Shown in pieces: positions 6,866 through 14,623 of a DNA stretch of 40,690 nt. Where the stretch lies: NCBI GenBank assembly GCA_946415265.1, contig CAMKRV010000006.1:1-40690 (forward strand). The letters are read 5' to 3'. This DNA is from an uncultured Candidatus Saccharibacteria bacterium (lineage in GTDB: Bacteria; Patescibacteriota; Saccharimonadia; Saccharimonadales; Saccharimonadaceae). Both the position numbers and the translations under genes were made by a program. How positions within the stretch are numbered: the stretch's first letter is position 1; every line of letters starts with the position of its first letter. The notes under the pieces are model-generated. The model was not told where the DNA came from and searched no databases. It saw only the letters and a program-made list of their open reading frames with translations.

Positions 6866-9460
6866 ATGACTCTTTTAGAGTATTTCAATAAATATCCGAG
6901 CCTTGATTCACCAAAAGCTGTTTTGGAGAGACTTTTTGTTTCTAGCGTTTTTTATCCTGATTTTGGAGATAAAGGTTTAGAAATTCTTACGCCTCAAGTG
7001 CCTATCTATAATGATAGTACTGGTGAGAACTATTTTATTGACTTTGTTCTTGAAACTCCAACAGCTAAATACGCTATCGAAACGGATGGCCTCTATTATC
7101 ATGCCGCAGGCGCTGTTAGCAAAGAGTATTTTAGTAAACTACAACGCAAGCAGAACGAAATTATCAACCAAGGATATAGACTTTTCCGCTTGACTAGCAC
7201 GAACATAAAAGAAAATCCCGGCGATGCTAAATATGAGATGCGTAGGTTCTTTATCGCCGATAAATACTTAGACGATCTGCGGAAGGGGGTGTCTGATGGT
7301 ATTCATCCTCACGAGATACAGCAAGAGGCGCTCGAAAAGTTGGAGGAAACTCGTGAAAAAGGCAACAAGCGCGGTCTAGTCTGTATTGCCACTGGGGTAG
7401 GCAAGACGTATCTTTCGGCTTTTGATGTTAAGTTAACTGAATCTGACAAAGTACTATTCGTAGTTCATATAAAAGAAATTCTCAGGCAAAGTGAAGCGTC
7501 CTTTGAAGATGTGTTGTTCGATCGTCGAAAGCAAATGGGATTCCTGCATGGAGAATTAAAGGATATTGATAAAAACATCATCTTTTCATCTATTCAGACT
7601 ATCGGTAAAGAAAGATACTTAAAACAATTCGATCCTGAATATTTTGATTATATTATTATCGATGAGACTCATCATATTGCGGCCGAGTCTTATAGAAGAT
7701 TATTTGAATATTTCAAACCCAAGAAATTCTTCCTAGGCCTTACGGCAACAAGAGAAAGGACCGATCGTAAAGAGATTCTGCCTTTCTTCAACAATAACTT
7801 AGTTTACGAGATTGACCAAAAAACAGCTATTGATAAGGCTATGCTTGTACCTTATAAATACTATGGCTTTAAGGATGATGTAGATTATAGCGATATTCGA
7901 TGGAACGGTTTTAAATATAATGTCCAGGATTTGAATAAAGCATTAATGATTGAACGTCGAGATTCGGCAATTTTGGATAAGTTCAAAGAGTATTGTCCGA
8001 ATCGAAAAACCATTGGATTCTGCGTTTCAATCGAGCACGCTAATTATATGGCTGATTTGTTTAATAGAAATGGTTTTTCTGCGATTGCTATACACTCGAA
8101 ATCCGAGGATGAAAATTCGATTGATATTCCAAAAGAAACTGCTGAAAAAATAAAAGCTTTCAGGGATGGAAAATATCAGGTCGCCTTTGTCGTTGATATG
8201 TTTAATGAGGGTGTAGATGTTAAAGACGTTTCATGTCTTTTGTTCTTGCGTCCAACAGAGTCCAAGACTATTTTCATCCAGCAAATGGGACGTGGTTTAC
8301 GTTTGTCTCCAGCAACGAATAAGCAGGATGTTATCATTCTTGACTTCATCGGCAACTATAAAACAGCATACAAAATTCTTACAGGATTAGGCTTGACCGG
8401 CGGAGGACTTGGAGGATTTGTACCAGTCGAGGGTGGTAACGAACGCGAAAAGAAAATGCTGTATAAGTATGACAATAACGGATCGGCTGTTTATTTCCAG
8501 GACGAAGTGATAGATGTTCTAAAAGAAATCCAATCCGCGTCAACAAAGGAGGTTCAGAAAGAACTAATATCAGAGAAATGGGATACGTACGGTAAATATT
8601 TGGCTGAATCTTCAAGAGACAATTTGTATTTCAAATTAGGTCAGCAAAATAAAGATATTGTTTCTCAACTTGAGGCAATTGCTATCCTTAAAAAGAATCA
8701 AGGTATTGATGATGAAAGTTTTAAGGATCTTCTTAAAGCAAACAATATTTCGGGTATGACGGCAGGTTTTAGGAGTCTATTTCTAGGTAAAGTTCTGGGC
8801 TTGTTAAAAACTCCTAGCGATATAACCGAAATCTTCGACGAAATACAGTCACGTGTCAATGCAAAAAACGGTGGCGACTTCGGCGTTATCGCAAATTATG
8901 ATGATATTCTTACGAGACAACTTGAAAAGATGGCATACTTTAGCCCAATCAATAGTCCAACGAATAAATACAGGTCAAGAGAGAATCGTGTTCAATATAC
9001 ACAGATTGGTACTTATATAATTCCTTTCATAGCTTTACTTATTAATGAACTAAGAGAAAAATATGATTATAATGATAATCGATTGAGCTATGATGAGATT
9101 GAATTTTTCGCCGCATTTGCGCATAGCTTAGATGAATATGAAAGTGTTGCTGAGATGATTTCAGAGTATCGTCATTACGACAATAAGCCTGAATTGACGA
9201 AATATTTGAGGAAATCTACAGAAAAAGCAGATTTGAGAATTCGCTCCATATTGAAGTATGTTTCTTATTTCAATGTAGATAATGATGGCGTAAAGATCTT
9301 GGACGAGAATATTGAGGCCGTTGCGCAAAAATGCATGGAGCTCAAAAAACTAATAGACGATAATAAAATAATCGATCCATCAGTCGCCGAAGAAATGTAC
9401 CTAAAGATGTTATACTCCAAGGAATCTCTTATTGATTTTCATAATAATCATCGAGCATAG
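6866..9460 (+). CDS. PD-(D/E)XK-like nuclease fused to SF2 helicase (restriction/defence)
   Basis: An 864-aa protein. Residues 30-130 resemble DUF559/Vsr-type PD-(D/E)XK nucleases: FIDF with D59, then IETDG with E72/D74, a downstream K/R-rich helix and GYRLFRLT. Residues 145-500 are a DEAD/DEAH helicase: IQQEAL Q-motif, Walker A ATGVGKT at 175-181, DETH at 266-269, TAT at 293-295, and QQMGRGLRLSP. The last ~350 residues are helical and unrecognised. Such proteins act as restriction or anti-phage effectors that translocate on and cut DNA; two methyltransferases lie directly downstream on the other strand. TATAAT at 6854-6859 overlaps any longer in-frame start, so I chose the ATG at 6866, 6 nt after the -10: probably leaderless. 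Confidence 0.85.
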   Translation: MTLLEYFNKYPSLDSPKAVLERLFVSSVFYPDFGDKGLEILTPQVPIYNDSTGENYFIDFVLETPTAKYAIETDGLYYHAAGAVSKEYFSKLQRKQNEIINQGYRLFRLTSTNIKENPGDAKYEMRRFFIADKYLDDLRKGVSDGIHPHEIQQEALEKLEETREKGNKRGLVCIATGVGKTYLSAFDVKLTESDKVLFVVHIKEILRQSEASFEDVLFDRRKQMGFLHGELKDIDKNIIFSSIQTIGKERYLKQFDPEYFDYIIIDETHHIAAESYRRLFEYFKPKKFFLGLTATRERTDRKEILPFFNNNLVYEIDQKTAIDKAMLVPYKYYGFKDDVDYSDIRWNGFKYNVQDLNKALMIERRDSAILDKFKEYCPNRKTIGFCVSIEHANYMADLFNRNGFSAIAIHSKSEDENSIDIPKETAEKIKAFRDGKYQVAFVVDMFNEGVDVKDVSCLLFLRPTESKTIFIQQMGRGLRLSPATNKQDVIILDFIGNYKTAYKILTGLGLTGGGLGGFVPVEGGNEREKKMLYKYDNNGSAVYFQDEVIDVLKEIQSASTKEVQKELISEKWDTYGKYLAESSRDNLYFKLGQQNKDIVSQLEAIAILKKNQGIDDESFKDLLKANNISGMTAGFRSLFLGKVLGLLKTPSDITEIFDEIQSRVNAKNGGDFGVIANYDDILTRQLEKMAYFSPINSPTNKYRSRENRVQYTQIGTYIIPFIALLINELREKYDYNDNRLSYDEIEFFAAFAHSLDEYESVAEMISEYRHYDNKPELTKYLRKSTEKADLRIRSILKYVSYFNVDNDGVKILDENIEAVAQKCMELKKLIDDNKIIDPSVAEEMYLKMLYSKESLIDFHNNHRA

Positions 9461-10448
9461 CTTTTACGCCTTTTGAAACAGCGTAAGATAGCTTTACGGG
9501 AACAGCATTACCAACTTGTTTATACTGCTTTAGTCGTGGACCACAGAATACGAAGTCGTCTGGAAATGTTTGGATTCTAGCTCCCTCGCGTACCGTTAGA
9601 GTCCTATCTTCATATGGATGCGTCACGTATCCTACAGATGGAGTATCAAACCTCGTGGTTAATGTTTTTGATGGTTTGGTGGGATCTATCCTGCCATATG
9701 CTCCACTATGGATTGATTTAGTTTGCAATTCTGGTGGCAGATTTGTCCAGTTTTGGCCGGGTTTTAACATTTGAACTCTTTTTAGCGTTACTCCAGTAAG
9801 CTTTCTCGGCTCATGATTTGGTGCATTCTCCGGGATATCCTTGAGAGCCTCTCCGACCGACACCTTATTCGGATGCTTTGTAGGGAATATATTTTTCTCG
9901 CCAATTTTATTAGCCATTATTATTACACGTTCGCGAGCTTGAGGAACGCCATAATCTGAAGCGTCTAGTAACTTGTAGTCAGCCTTATAGCCTCGATTTT
10001 CGAAACTTAATAGGATATCTTTAACTATGCCGCCATTATGACTAGATAATATGCCTTTAACATTCTCTATGATCGCTACCTTTGGTTTTACTATGTCTAG
10101 GATTCGGAAGTATTCTTTATATAAGAAGTGTCTTGGATCATCCGAATTGTCAATTCCTTTACGTATTCTATATCCGGCCATTGAGAAAGACTGGCACGGG
10201 ATACCACCGACGACTAAGTCCACTTCCTTATCACCAATAATGTCGCGAATTTGCTTTTCTGTAATCTTTGACACGTCTCCGTCTATAAATGGAGTGTCTT
10301 TATGGTTATATTTATATGTTTCAGCCGCATATTCATCAAAATCGTTTGCGAATAATGTTTTAAAGCCATTTTCTTCGAACCCCATCGCAAGGCCACCAAC
10401 TCCAGCGAATAAATCAACTACGCTATAATGTCCATCCGAATTTGCCAT
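9429..10448 (-). CDS. C5-cytosine DNA methyltransferase (Dcm type)
   Basis: A 339-aa 5-methylcytosine methyltransferase. Motif I VDLFAGVGG at 11-19, catalytic GGIPCQSFS with C85, ENV at 128-130, QARER at 170-174 and the final QVGNAVP near 320 are all intact. The target-recognition region (about 200-280) is compact. Start ATG at 10448 has GAGGAG 7 nt upstream; the longer in-frame version lacks this. It overlaps the upstream amino-methyltransferase by 26 nt and the convergent helicase gene by 32 nt at their 3' ends, an unusually tight arrangement that ties the three genes together as one module, most simply restriction plus two protecting methylases. Confidence 0.93.
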   Translation of the reverse strand: MANSDGHYSVVDLFAGVGGLAMGFEENGFKTLFANDFDEYAAETYKYNHKDTPFIDGDVSKITEKQIRDIIGDKEVDLVVGGIPCQSFSMAGYRIRKGIDNSDDPRHFLYKEYFRILDIVKPKVAIIENVKGILSSHNGGIVKDILLSFENRGYKADYKLLDASDYGVPQARERVIIMANKIGEKNIFPTKHPNKVSVGEALKDIPENAPNHEPRKLTGVTLKRVQMLKPGQNWTNLPPELQTKSIHSGAYGRIDPTKPSKTLTTRFDTPSVGYVTHPYEDRTLTVREGARIQTFPDDFVFCGPRLKQYKQVGNAVPVKLSYAVSKGVKAMLDDYYENQ

Positions 10449-12009
10449 CAGGTTGCTCCTCGTAATTAAATGTTTTAGCAATAAACTTATCAATATCTAG
10501 TAACTTATCGTCAGAGCCGTAATACGCTCGCTCTTTGATGATTCGTGGGATTAGTTTTTCGTATAAATCCGCTGTAGTCACATACTTCTGTTTCTTAGTG
10601 AATTCTTTTATTGTATCTAGTATGATTTGCTCACCATTTTTGTGGTCATCAGAGAATTCACAAGGTTTATCTAACTTTTTAAATGTGTAGACAAAGTCTC
10701 CCTTAAGAGTGTTTTTGCGATTTAGCCCTTGGGTGCCAGACGCGACGGGTTGATCCACCCATTTAACGTTAATTAGGTCAAAGCCTGCAGAATAGACGGC
10801 GTCAATTACTATCTTCCAATACTTAACGTGACGATTATTAAAGGTAAATGACATATAACTATTCTTTTTAAGTACTCGATATACTTCTTTGAATACTTTA
10901 TCGAGCCTCACAGAGTAATCTTTTTCGCGTTTATTCCTGTAAGGATCTATAATAATTTCATTCTTATAGTCTACTGTATGATTGAGCCAAGTCGACCAGA
11001 ATGAAGACAGAGCAAAGTAAGAAATACTATCACCGTATGGCGGATCCGTAAATACGTAATCAACCGTTTCATCATCTAGAAAACTTATTTTTTCGCTACT
11101 CGTATTACTGATTTTATACTCGGTCTCGGTAAGTAGTTTTTCGACATCTTGTTTGCCTTTAATAATTTTCTCGAGACGCATTCTTAGGGTATTAATAGCG
11201 TTTTTCTCGGCATGAACTTTTGGCACCCAGAACTTACTAATCTGCCATCCGGATTTACCATTTACGGTCTTTTTATCGGCCGGGATCATGCTGCTGAAGT
11301 TTGGGAGAGCAGAAGAGAACACCAGCAATAGTACATCTCTGATTTTCTTATCATTGATTTTATTAATACCCGTAATCACAAAAGCCGCAATCAGTAGGTT
11401 TCTCTCAGTGAATAATTCGTTTATATACTCTTTTCCGCTCCTCTTCACATAATCCATAATCTTGTCTTTTGGATAAGATATATAGCCGAGATCTTCATAT
11501 TTTTTTAGCACTTCTTTAGCTAATTCCGCTCTAGCGATATCGGTTTCGTCGGCATCTTTGATCATTCGTACGGTATCTCTGTAATATTTTATCCTGACCA
11601 ATTTGCCTTCTTCCCATACAGCATTGTCTATTAGCCAGTCGTTTCCATCTTCTCCGGTTGTATAAGTTAGATCAATAACATCCTCGGGAATCGAGTCTAT
11701 TACGTCTTCAAATTTTTGTCGCAGATCGTCATAGTCGATACCGGTCAGCAGTGTAGTTTCAGTTATGAAACAAGCCATAGGATTCAAATCTATCCCAATA
11801 GCTTTTCTTTCTAGCTTATTAGATTCGATAGGTACACCACCACTCCCCATGAATGGATCTAGGACAGTGTCGCCTTTTTTTGTGAATAGATTTATATAGT
11901 CATCAAGAAGATTATGAGGTTTTCTACCCCAATATTTATGGAGCATGTAGTATGATGGGTGCGCTTGCGGCACTACTGATAATTGTTCGAGCTTTTCCTC
12001 CACTTGCAT
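10423..12009 (-). CDS. DNA amino-methyltransferase (N4/N6) with large insertion
   Basis: A 528-aa protein. N-terminus HPSYYMLHKYWGRKPHNLL followed by SAM-binding DPFMGSGG at 51-58 and catalytic TDPPYGDS at 321-328. SAM motif before catalytic motif is the alpha/gamma-like order; about 260 residues between them probably hold the target-recognition domain. The 'HKYWGRKP' opening is typical of a family of methylases often found in defence islands. It starts 7 nt downstream of an extended -10 (TGGTATAAT, minus strand 12022-12017) and so is likely leaderless. The C-terminal 80 residues are helical. Substrate sequence unknown. Confidence 0.87.
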   Translation of the reverse strand: MQVEEKLEQLSVVPQAHPSYYMLHKYWGRKPHNLLDDYINLFTKKGDTVLDPFMGSGGVPIESNKLERKAIGIDLNPMACFITETTLLTGIDYDDLRQKFEDVIDSIPEDVIDLTYTTGEDGNDWLIDNAVWEEGKLVRIKYYRDTVRMIKDADETDIARAELAKEVLKKYEDLGYISYPKDKIMDYVKRSGKEYINELFTERNLLIAAFVITGINKINDKKIRDVLLLVFSSALPNFSSMIPADKKTVNGKSGWQISKFWVPKVHAEKNAINTLRMRLEKIIKGKQDVEKLLTETEYKISNTSSEKISFLDDETVDYVFTDPPYGDSISYFALSSFWSTWLNHTVDYKNEIIIDPYRNKREKDYSVRLDKVFKEVYRVLKKNSYMSFTFNNRHVKYWKIVIDAVYSAGFDLINVKWVDQPVASGTQGLNRKNTLKGDFVYTFKKLDKPCEFSDDHKNGEQIILDTIKEFTKKQKYVTTADLYEKLIPRIIKERAYYGSDDKLLDIDKFIAKTFNYEEQPDGKFGWTL

Positions 12010-12016
12010 ATCTTTT

Positions 12017-12022
12017 ATTATA
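12017..12022 (-). promoter_or_regulatory. -10 of methyltransferase operon
   Basis: TATAAT with extended TGG on the minus strand, 7 nt before the ATG of the methyltransferase. Confidence 0.65.
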
Positions 12023-12097
12023 CCACTTTTATAACAAAATTGAAGATGAATAGAGACATGAAATAATAGATAAAGATTAGCGTTTTTAACGAAAATG

Positions 12098-12106
12098 TGT
12101 TATAAT
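12098..12106 (+). promoter_or_regulatory. rightward promoter P1 (extended -10)
   Basis: TGTTATAAT with TTTAAC-like sequence upstream. The dyad GCCAC-tcct-GTGGC starts about 10 nt downstream and could be an operator. Confidence 0.5.
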
Positions 12107-12175
12107 AATAGATGTGCCACTCCTGTGGCGTAATTTGATAGTAACCTAGGCAATGCGATCGGTGGATCGAAGTCG

Positions 12176-12203
12176 TTGACTTATATTTTACTTAAGGTAT
12201 AAT
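12176..12203 (+). promoter_or_regulatory. rightward promoter P2 (TTGACT-16-TATAAT)
   Basis: One of the best sigma-70-like promoters in the window: TTGACT, 16-bp spacer, TATAAT. It drives the attenuator-like leader and, if read through, the integrase operon. Confidence 0.7.
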
Positions 12204-12231
12204 AGAATTAATCAACGAAATTGCGAATAAC

Positions 12232-12282
12232 GGCTCCGCCTTAGGAGCCAAAGCTCCTATGACGAAAAATAGGAGCTTTTTT
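12232..12282 (+). promoter_or_regulatory. attenuator-like leader with mutually exclusive hairpins
   Basis: Four segments: GGCTCC (12232-12237), TAGGAGCC (12242-12249), AGCTCCTAT (12252-12260) and ATAGGAGCT (12269-12277) followed by T6. Segments 1:2 and 3:4 form a protecting hairpin plus a 9-bp terminator; segments 2:3 form a 7-bp antiterminator with a CAAA loop. If no readthrough occurs, P2 simply makes a ~70-nt RNA. The alternative pairings are directly visible; regulation is inferred. Confidence 0.65.
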
Positions 12283-12293
12283 AGGACTTCCTG

Positions 12294-12320
12294 ACGATCC
12301 TTATCCGGATTACGGATCGT
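12294..12320 (+). repeat. inverted repeat (ACGATCC/GGATCGT)
   Basis: A perfect 7-bp inverted repeat with ATCCGGAT nested in its loop, between the attenuator and the first gene. It could be a repressor operator or an RNA hairpin. Confidence 0.5.
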
Positions 12321-12358
12321 GCAATAATATCAAATTAATTCTCGTGGAGGTACGAGTT

Positions 12359-12418
12359 ATGTGTATTTTTGCGAGCTTCTTCAGGAGCGGTAATTATGGG
12401 AAATCCAAGCATCAATGA
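12359..12418 (+). CDS. possible 19-aa leader peptide overlapping next gene
   Basis: ATG at 12359 preceded by GGAGG (7 nt spacing) opens a 19-codon frame starting MCIFASFFRSGNYG that stops at 12418, 20 nt inside the following gene. The ribosome-binding site is stronger than that of the gene it overlaps, which suggests translational coupling. It may be chance. Confidence 0.35.
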   Translation: MCIFASFFRSGNYGKSKHQ

Positions 12419-12695
12419 CATTGTCAATGGATATTCCTTTAAAAGGAATAACAATGACATTGTGCAAAGACCAAAAACACGCCAAGAAATTGAACGCGCT
12501 GACCGGATCGCCGACATCGTTTGTCGCAAGATCGGGAGCAGTGGTGCGAGGGCGTTCTATTGCAAGGCGGCCTATGAGCTATCAGAAGACCAGATCTATA
12601 GCCTCGTAGAAAAAGCACTTAAGGGCCGTTGCCCGGTTAAGTATCTGTCTTGGTTGTTATCTCATCAATTAGGAACTAACGCTAGCCGCAGTTAG
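12396..12695 (+). CDS. unknown small protein upstream of integrase
   Basis: A 99-aa soluble, mostly helical protein: RPKTRQEIERADRIADIV, then ARAFYCKAAYELSEDQIYSL and a short C-terminus. Not recognised. Located directly upstream of the integrase, where excisionases, integrase regulators or replication-initiation fragments often sit. I chose ATG at 12396 (AGGAG 8 nt upstream) over an in-frame TTG at 12369 that lacks a binding site. Ends 37 nt before the integrase ATG, so they are one operon. Confidence 0.65.
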   Translation: MGNPSINDIVNGYSFKRNNNDIVQRPKTRQEIERADRIADIVCRKIGSSGARAFYCKAAYELSEDQIYSLVEKALKGRCPVKYLSWLLSHQLGTNASRS

Positions 12696-12732
12696 TTTGA
12701 GAGACTGGCTTCGCCTAGCAGAAAGGACAATA

Positions 12733-13638
12733 ATGAAGCCAGATATTTCATTAACTGAGGCTTTCGAGCTGTTTAGGGTGGAACAAATAGTATATAAGAA
12801 TCAGTCGGATCGTACCGAAGAAATGCATGGTTTAGCTCTCAGGCTACTCCTTGAGTTTTTTGGCGAGGATATCATGATGTCCGAATTAGATTTTGACAAG
12901 ATTCGTAGGTGGAAAGATTGGTTATCCAAAAATAAGAAGCCCAACACGGTTCGCGGTTACATCATTAAATTGCGCGTCGTTGTTAAGCATCTCCAATTAA
13001 AGGGTTATCCAGTTATTAACCACGAGTTGATCGGGATCCCGAAAAGGGATGCAACGGTCGTCGATTTTCTTGAGGTAGATGAAGTCAAGAAGTTGATCCA
13101 AGCTACATTTAAGAAGTCTCCCGGCTACTCAAAATTCAAAAGGTATCGTAATCGTGCTATGCTTTCGTTGCTTTTTAGTTCCGGTGTTCGCAACGGTGAG
13201 CTTTGTGCTATTAATGCCTGTCAAATTAAGCCGGGGGACAATACATTTACCATTATCGGAAAGGGCAATAAATCTCGTCTTTGCTTTATGGATGATGAAA
13301 CTCATAAATATATTGACGAGTATATGGCTCTGCGGAACGACAATTGCCCGGCGCTGTTTGTTTCGGAGAAGAATAAATACGCTAGAATCTCAAATGAGGT
13401 CGTCCAGATGGTGGTCAAGAATAGCGCTGAAAAGGCAGGCTTACGTAAGTCGGTTCATCCGCACACTTTGAGGCATTCATTTGCCACGGATCTACTCCGT
13501 AATAATACCAATATTGTGTATGTTAAGGAGTTTCTCGGCCATGAAAGTATCCAGACCACCATGACCTACACTCATGTCGTCGATGAGGATCTTAAAGCTA
13601 TTCATATGGCCAAGCATACTACTATCGCAGTCGCATAA
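12733..13638 (+). CDS. int: tyrosine recombinase / phage integrase (XerC/D-like)
   Basis: Catalyses site-specific integration and excision of the prophage. The 301-aa product has an N-terminal SAM-like core-binding domain (about 5-95) and a C-terminal catalytic domain with the full set of residues: R153 (SGVRNGE), K178/K180 (GKGNKSR), H244-x-x-R247 (HPHTLRHS), H270 (FLGHES) and nucleophile Y279 (TYTH). No arm-binding domain is visible, so it is a short XerD-like enzyme. I chose the ATG at 12733 because AAAGGA sits 6-8 nt before it; a TTG 36 nt upstream is less likely. It is followed by a terminator and, 250 bp on, by the tRNA-derived attachment site. Confidence 0.94.
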   Translation: MKPDISLTEAFELFRVEQIVYKNQSDRTEEMHGLALRLLLEFFGEDIMMSELDFDKIRRWKDWLSKNKKPNTVRGYIIKLRVVVKHLQLKGYPVINHELIGIPKRDATVVDFLEVDEVKKLIQATFKKSPGYSKFKRYRNRAMLSLLFSSGVRNGELCAINACQIKPGDNTFTIIGKGNKSRLCFMDDETHKYIDEYMALRNDNCPALFVSEKNKYARISNEVVQMVVKNSAEKAGLRKSVHPHTLRHSFATDLLRNNTNIVYVKEFLGHESIQTTMTYTHVVDEDLKAIHMAKHTTIAVA

Positions 13639-13649
13639 TGCAGCCTACT

Positions 13650-13678
13650 AAAATCAGTTCAAAAGTGGGCTGATTTTT
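13650..13678 (+). terminator. integrase terminator
   Basis: AAAATCAG and CTGATTTTT flank a 12-nt loop; the T-tract is part of the 3' arm. Confidence 0.8.
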
Positions 13679-13891
13679 AATGGAATTAACTCATTTTTCG
13701 GATTTTTATGTTATAATGAATGTAGGAAGTTTAATAACAAGGGTTCGTAGTTTACAGGTGCGAATCTTAAGCTTTCGGTATAGATTACAACCAAATAATT
13801 CGACTATCGTGCTTAGCGGCACTGACAAGTTGTCTGGAGCTATAATCTCGTACCTTACCTTGTAGAACTAGCAATTGGCTAGGTGCTATCA
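13679..13891. other. phage-side attachment region, no gene
   Basis: No credible gene: an open frame at 13680-13865 has no codon character and lacks a ribosome-binding site. It contains an extended -10 (TGTTATAAT, 13709-13717) reading toward the attachment site, and CCTTACC (13853-13859), the inverted copy of GGTAAGG (13893-13899) within the tRNA fragment. These may be recombinase-binding arms. Together with the tRNA fragment and the following terminator it makes up the 370-base gap between integrase and the next gene. Confidence 0.55.
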
Positions 13892-13935
13892 TGGTAAGGA
13901 TGAGGTCACCGGTTCAAGCCCGGTTCGCGGCTCCA
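13892..13935 (+). other. attR: 3' half of tRNA-Thr(GGT) (prophage/chromosome junction)
   Basis: From the anticodon loop onward the sequence is a canonical tRNA 3' half: TGGTAA (anticodon GGT, Thr), GGATG (3' anticodon stem), AGGTC variable loop, ACCGG-TTCAAGC-CCGGT T-arm, TCGCGGC acceptor strand, T, CCA. No 5' half exists upstream: bases before TGGTAA cannot form the anticodon stem and GCCGCGA is absent nearby. This is the expected product of integration into a tRNA gene, with the crossover near the anticodon loop. The functional tRNA should be at the left end of the prophage. Confidence 0.85.
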
Positions 13936-13947
13936 TTTTTTTTGTGT

Positions 13948-13991
13948 AAAAAAACACCCAGGTGGTATTTTACAAAGAGACAACCTGGGTG
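13948..13991 (-). terminator. terminator of the leftward DUF5684 gene
   Basis: Minus strand: CACCCAGGT ... ACCTGGGTG followed by T7. Confidence 0.88.
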
Positions 13992-14008
13992 ATTTGTAAT
14001 GTAGTCTA

Positions 14009-14530
14009 TTAGTTCTTAAGATTTTTCTTGCTGTATTTAGATTTGCCAAAACCAAGAATTAGCCAGAAGATGTTTGGCAAGAAGATGAGGCCGATAGTGT
14101 AGCCAATTCCGTGACCGAATACTTTAGATGTCCGATATGCGTAAGTGATACTGGCCCAGATTTCAACAATTGCGGTGATCGTGAGGGCGATAATAGTCAT
14201 AGGATGAACGCTGTAGTTAAAATTGCTGATTTGCGCTCCGGTCATGGCGTATGGATTAAATCCATCAACAGTGAACATGATAGAGGCACAGATGTTAATG
14301 GCGATCAGCCACCAAAACCAGCTTTTCATATTAACGATTTTGAACATGATATATACATTATAGATAGGGATAATAGATTTCCAGCCTGGTTCGCCGGCTT
14401 TTTTGAATATTTTCCAGTTGGCTACGACCATAAGGACGAAGAATACTATCGCAAAGATTACGAAGAAAGCAGTCATTGCGCCCACAGCTCCGCCAACTGC
14501 GGCGGCTTCAGCGGTAGTTAAGTTTTTCAT
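14009..14530 (-). CDS. DUF5684-like membrane protein
   Basis: A 173-aa integral membrane protein with about four transmembrane helices (residues 17-38, 68-88, 110-130, 145-165). Between the first two lies the motif WKIFKKAGEPGWKSIIPIYN, the signature I associate with DUF5684, a family often next to signal peptidases. Molecular function is unknown. ATG at 14530 has AGGAG 7 nt upstream and an extended -10 (TGTTATAAT) about 32 nt upstream. It is the first chromosomal gene right of the prophage and points toward it. Confidence 0.8.
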   Translation of the reverse strand: MKNLTTAEAAAVGGAVGAMTAFFVIFAIVFFVLMVVANWKIFKKAGEPGWKSIIPIYNVYIMFKIVNMKSWFWWLIAINICASIMFTVDGFNPYAMTGAQISNFNYSVHPMTIIALTITAIVEIWASITYAYRTSKVFGHGIGYTIGLIFLPNIFWLILGFGKSKYSKKNLKN

Positions 14531-14561
14531 TAAATACTCCTTTTGTTATATTATTGTTTTT

Positions 14562-14570
14562 ATTATAACA
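14562..14570 (-). promoter_or_regulatory. extended -10 promoter of the DUF5684 gene
   Basis: TGTTATAAT on the minus strand; transcript would have a ~25-nt leader with a normal AGGAG. Confidence 0.6.
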
Positions 14571-14623
14571 TTAAGCTTGTGCTTAGGGTAGATATTTTAT
14601 CGATTATGTTCGTCTGCGGAACC

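Larger units (their letters stand above)
12010..12358. other. regulatory interval between methyltransferase and integrase operons
   Basis: 349 bases with no protein gene but dense control signals: the leftward methyltransferase promoter (12017-12022), rightward P1 (12098-12106) and P2 (12176-12203), dyads GCCAC/GTGGC (12116-12129), CGATC/GATCG (12156-12169) and ACGATCC/GGATCGT (12294-12320), and the attenuator-like set of hairpins at 12232-12282. Confidence 0.7.

Noticed and set aside
6866-12009. BREX or DISARM system
   Set aside because: No PglZ, BrxC, DrmB or PLD gene is present; only helicase-nuclease and two methylases.
13680-13865. 61-codon open frame after the integrase
   Set aside because: No ribosome-binding site, overlaps the integrase terminator and contains a promoter-like TATAAT; composition does not look coding.
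13680-13935. A complete tRNA, perhaps interrupted by a group I intron
   Set aside because: No acceptor GCCGCGA, D-arm or 5' anticodon stem is found upstream within the interval. Adjacency to the integrase makes a truncated tRNA at attR the simpler reading.
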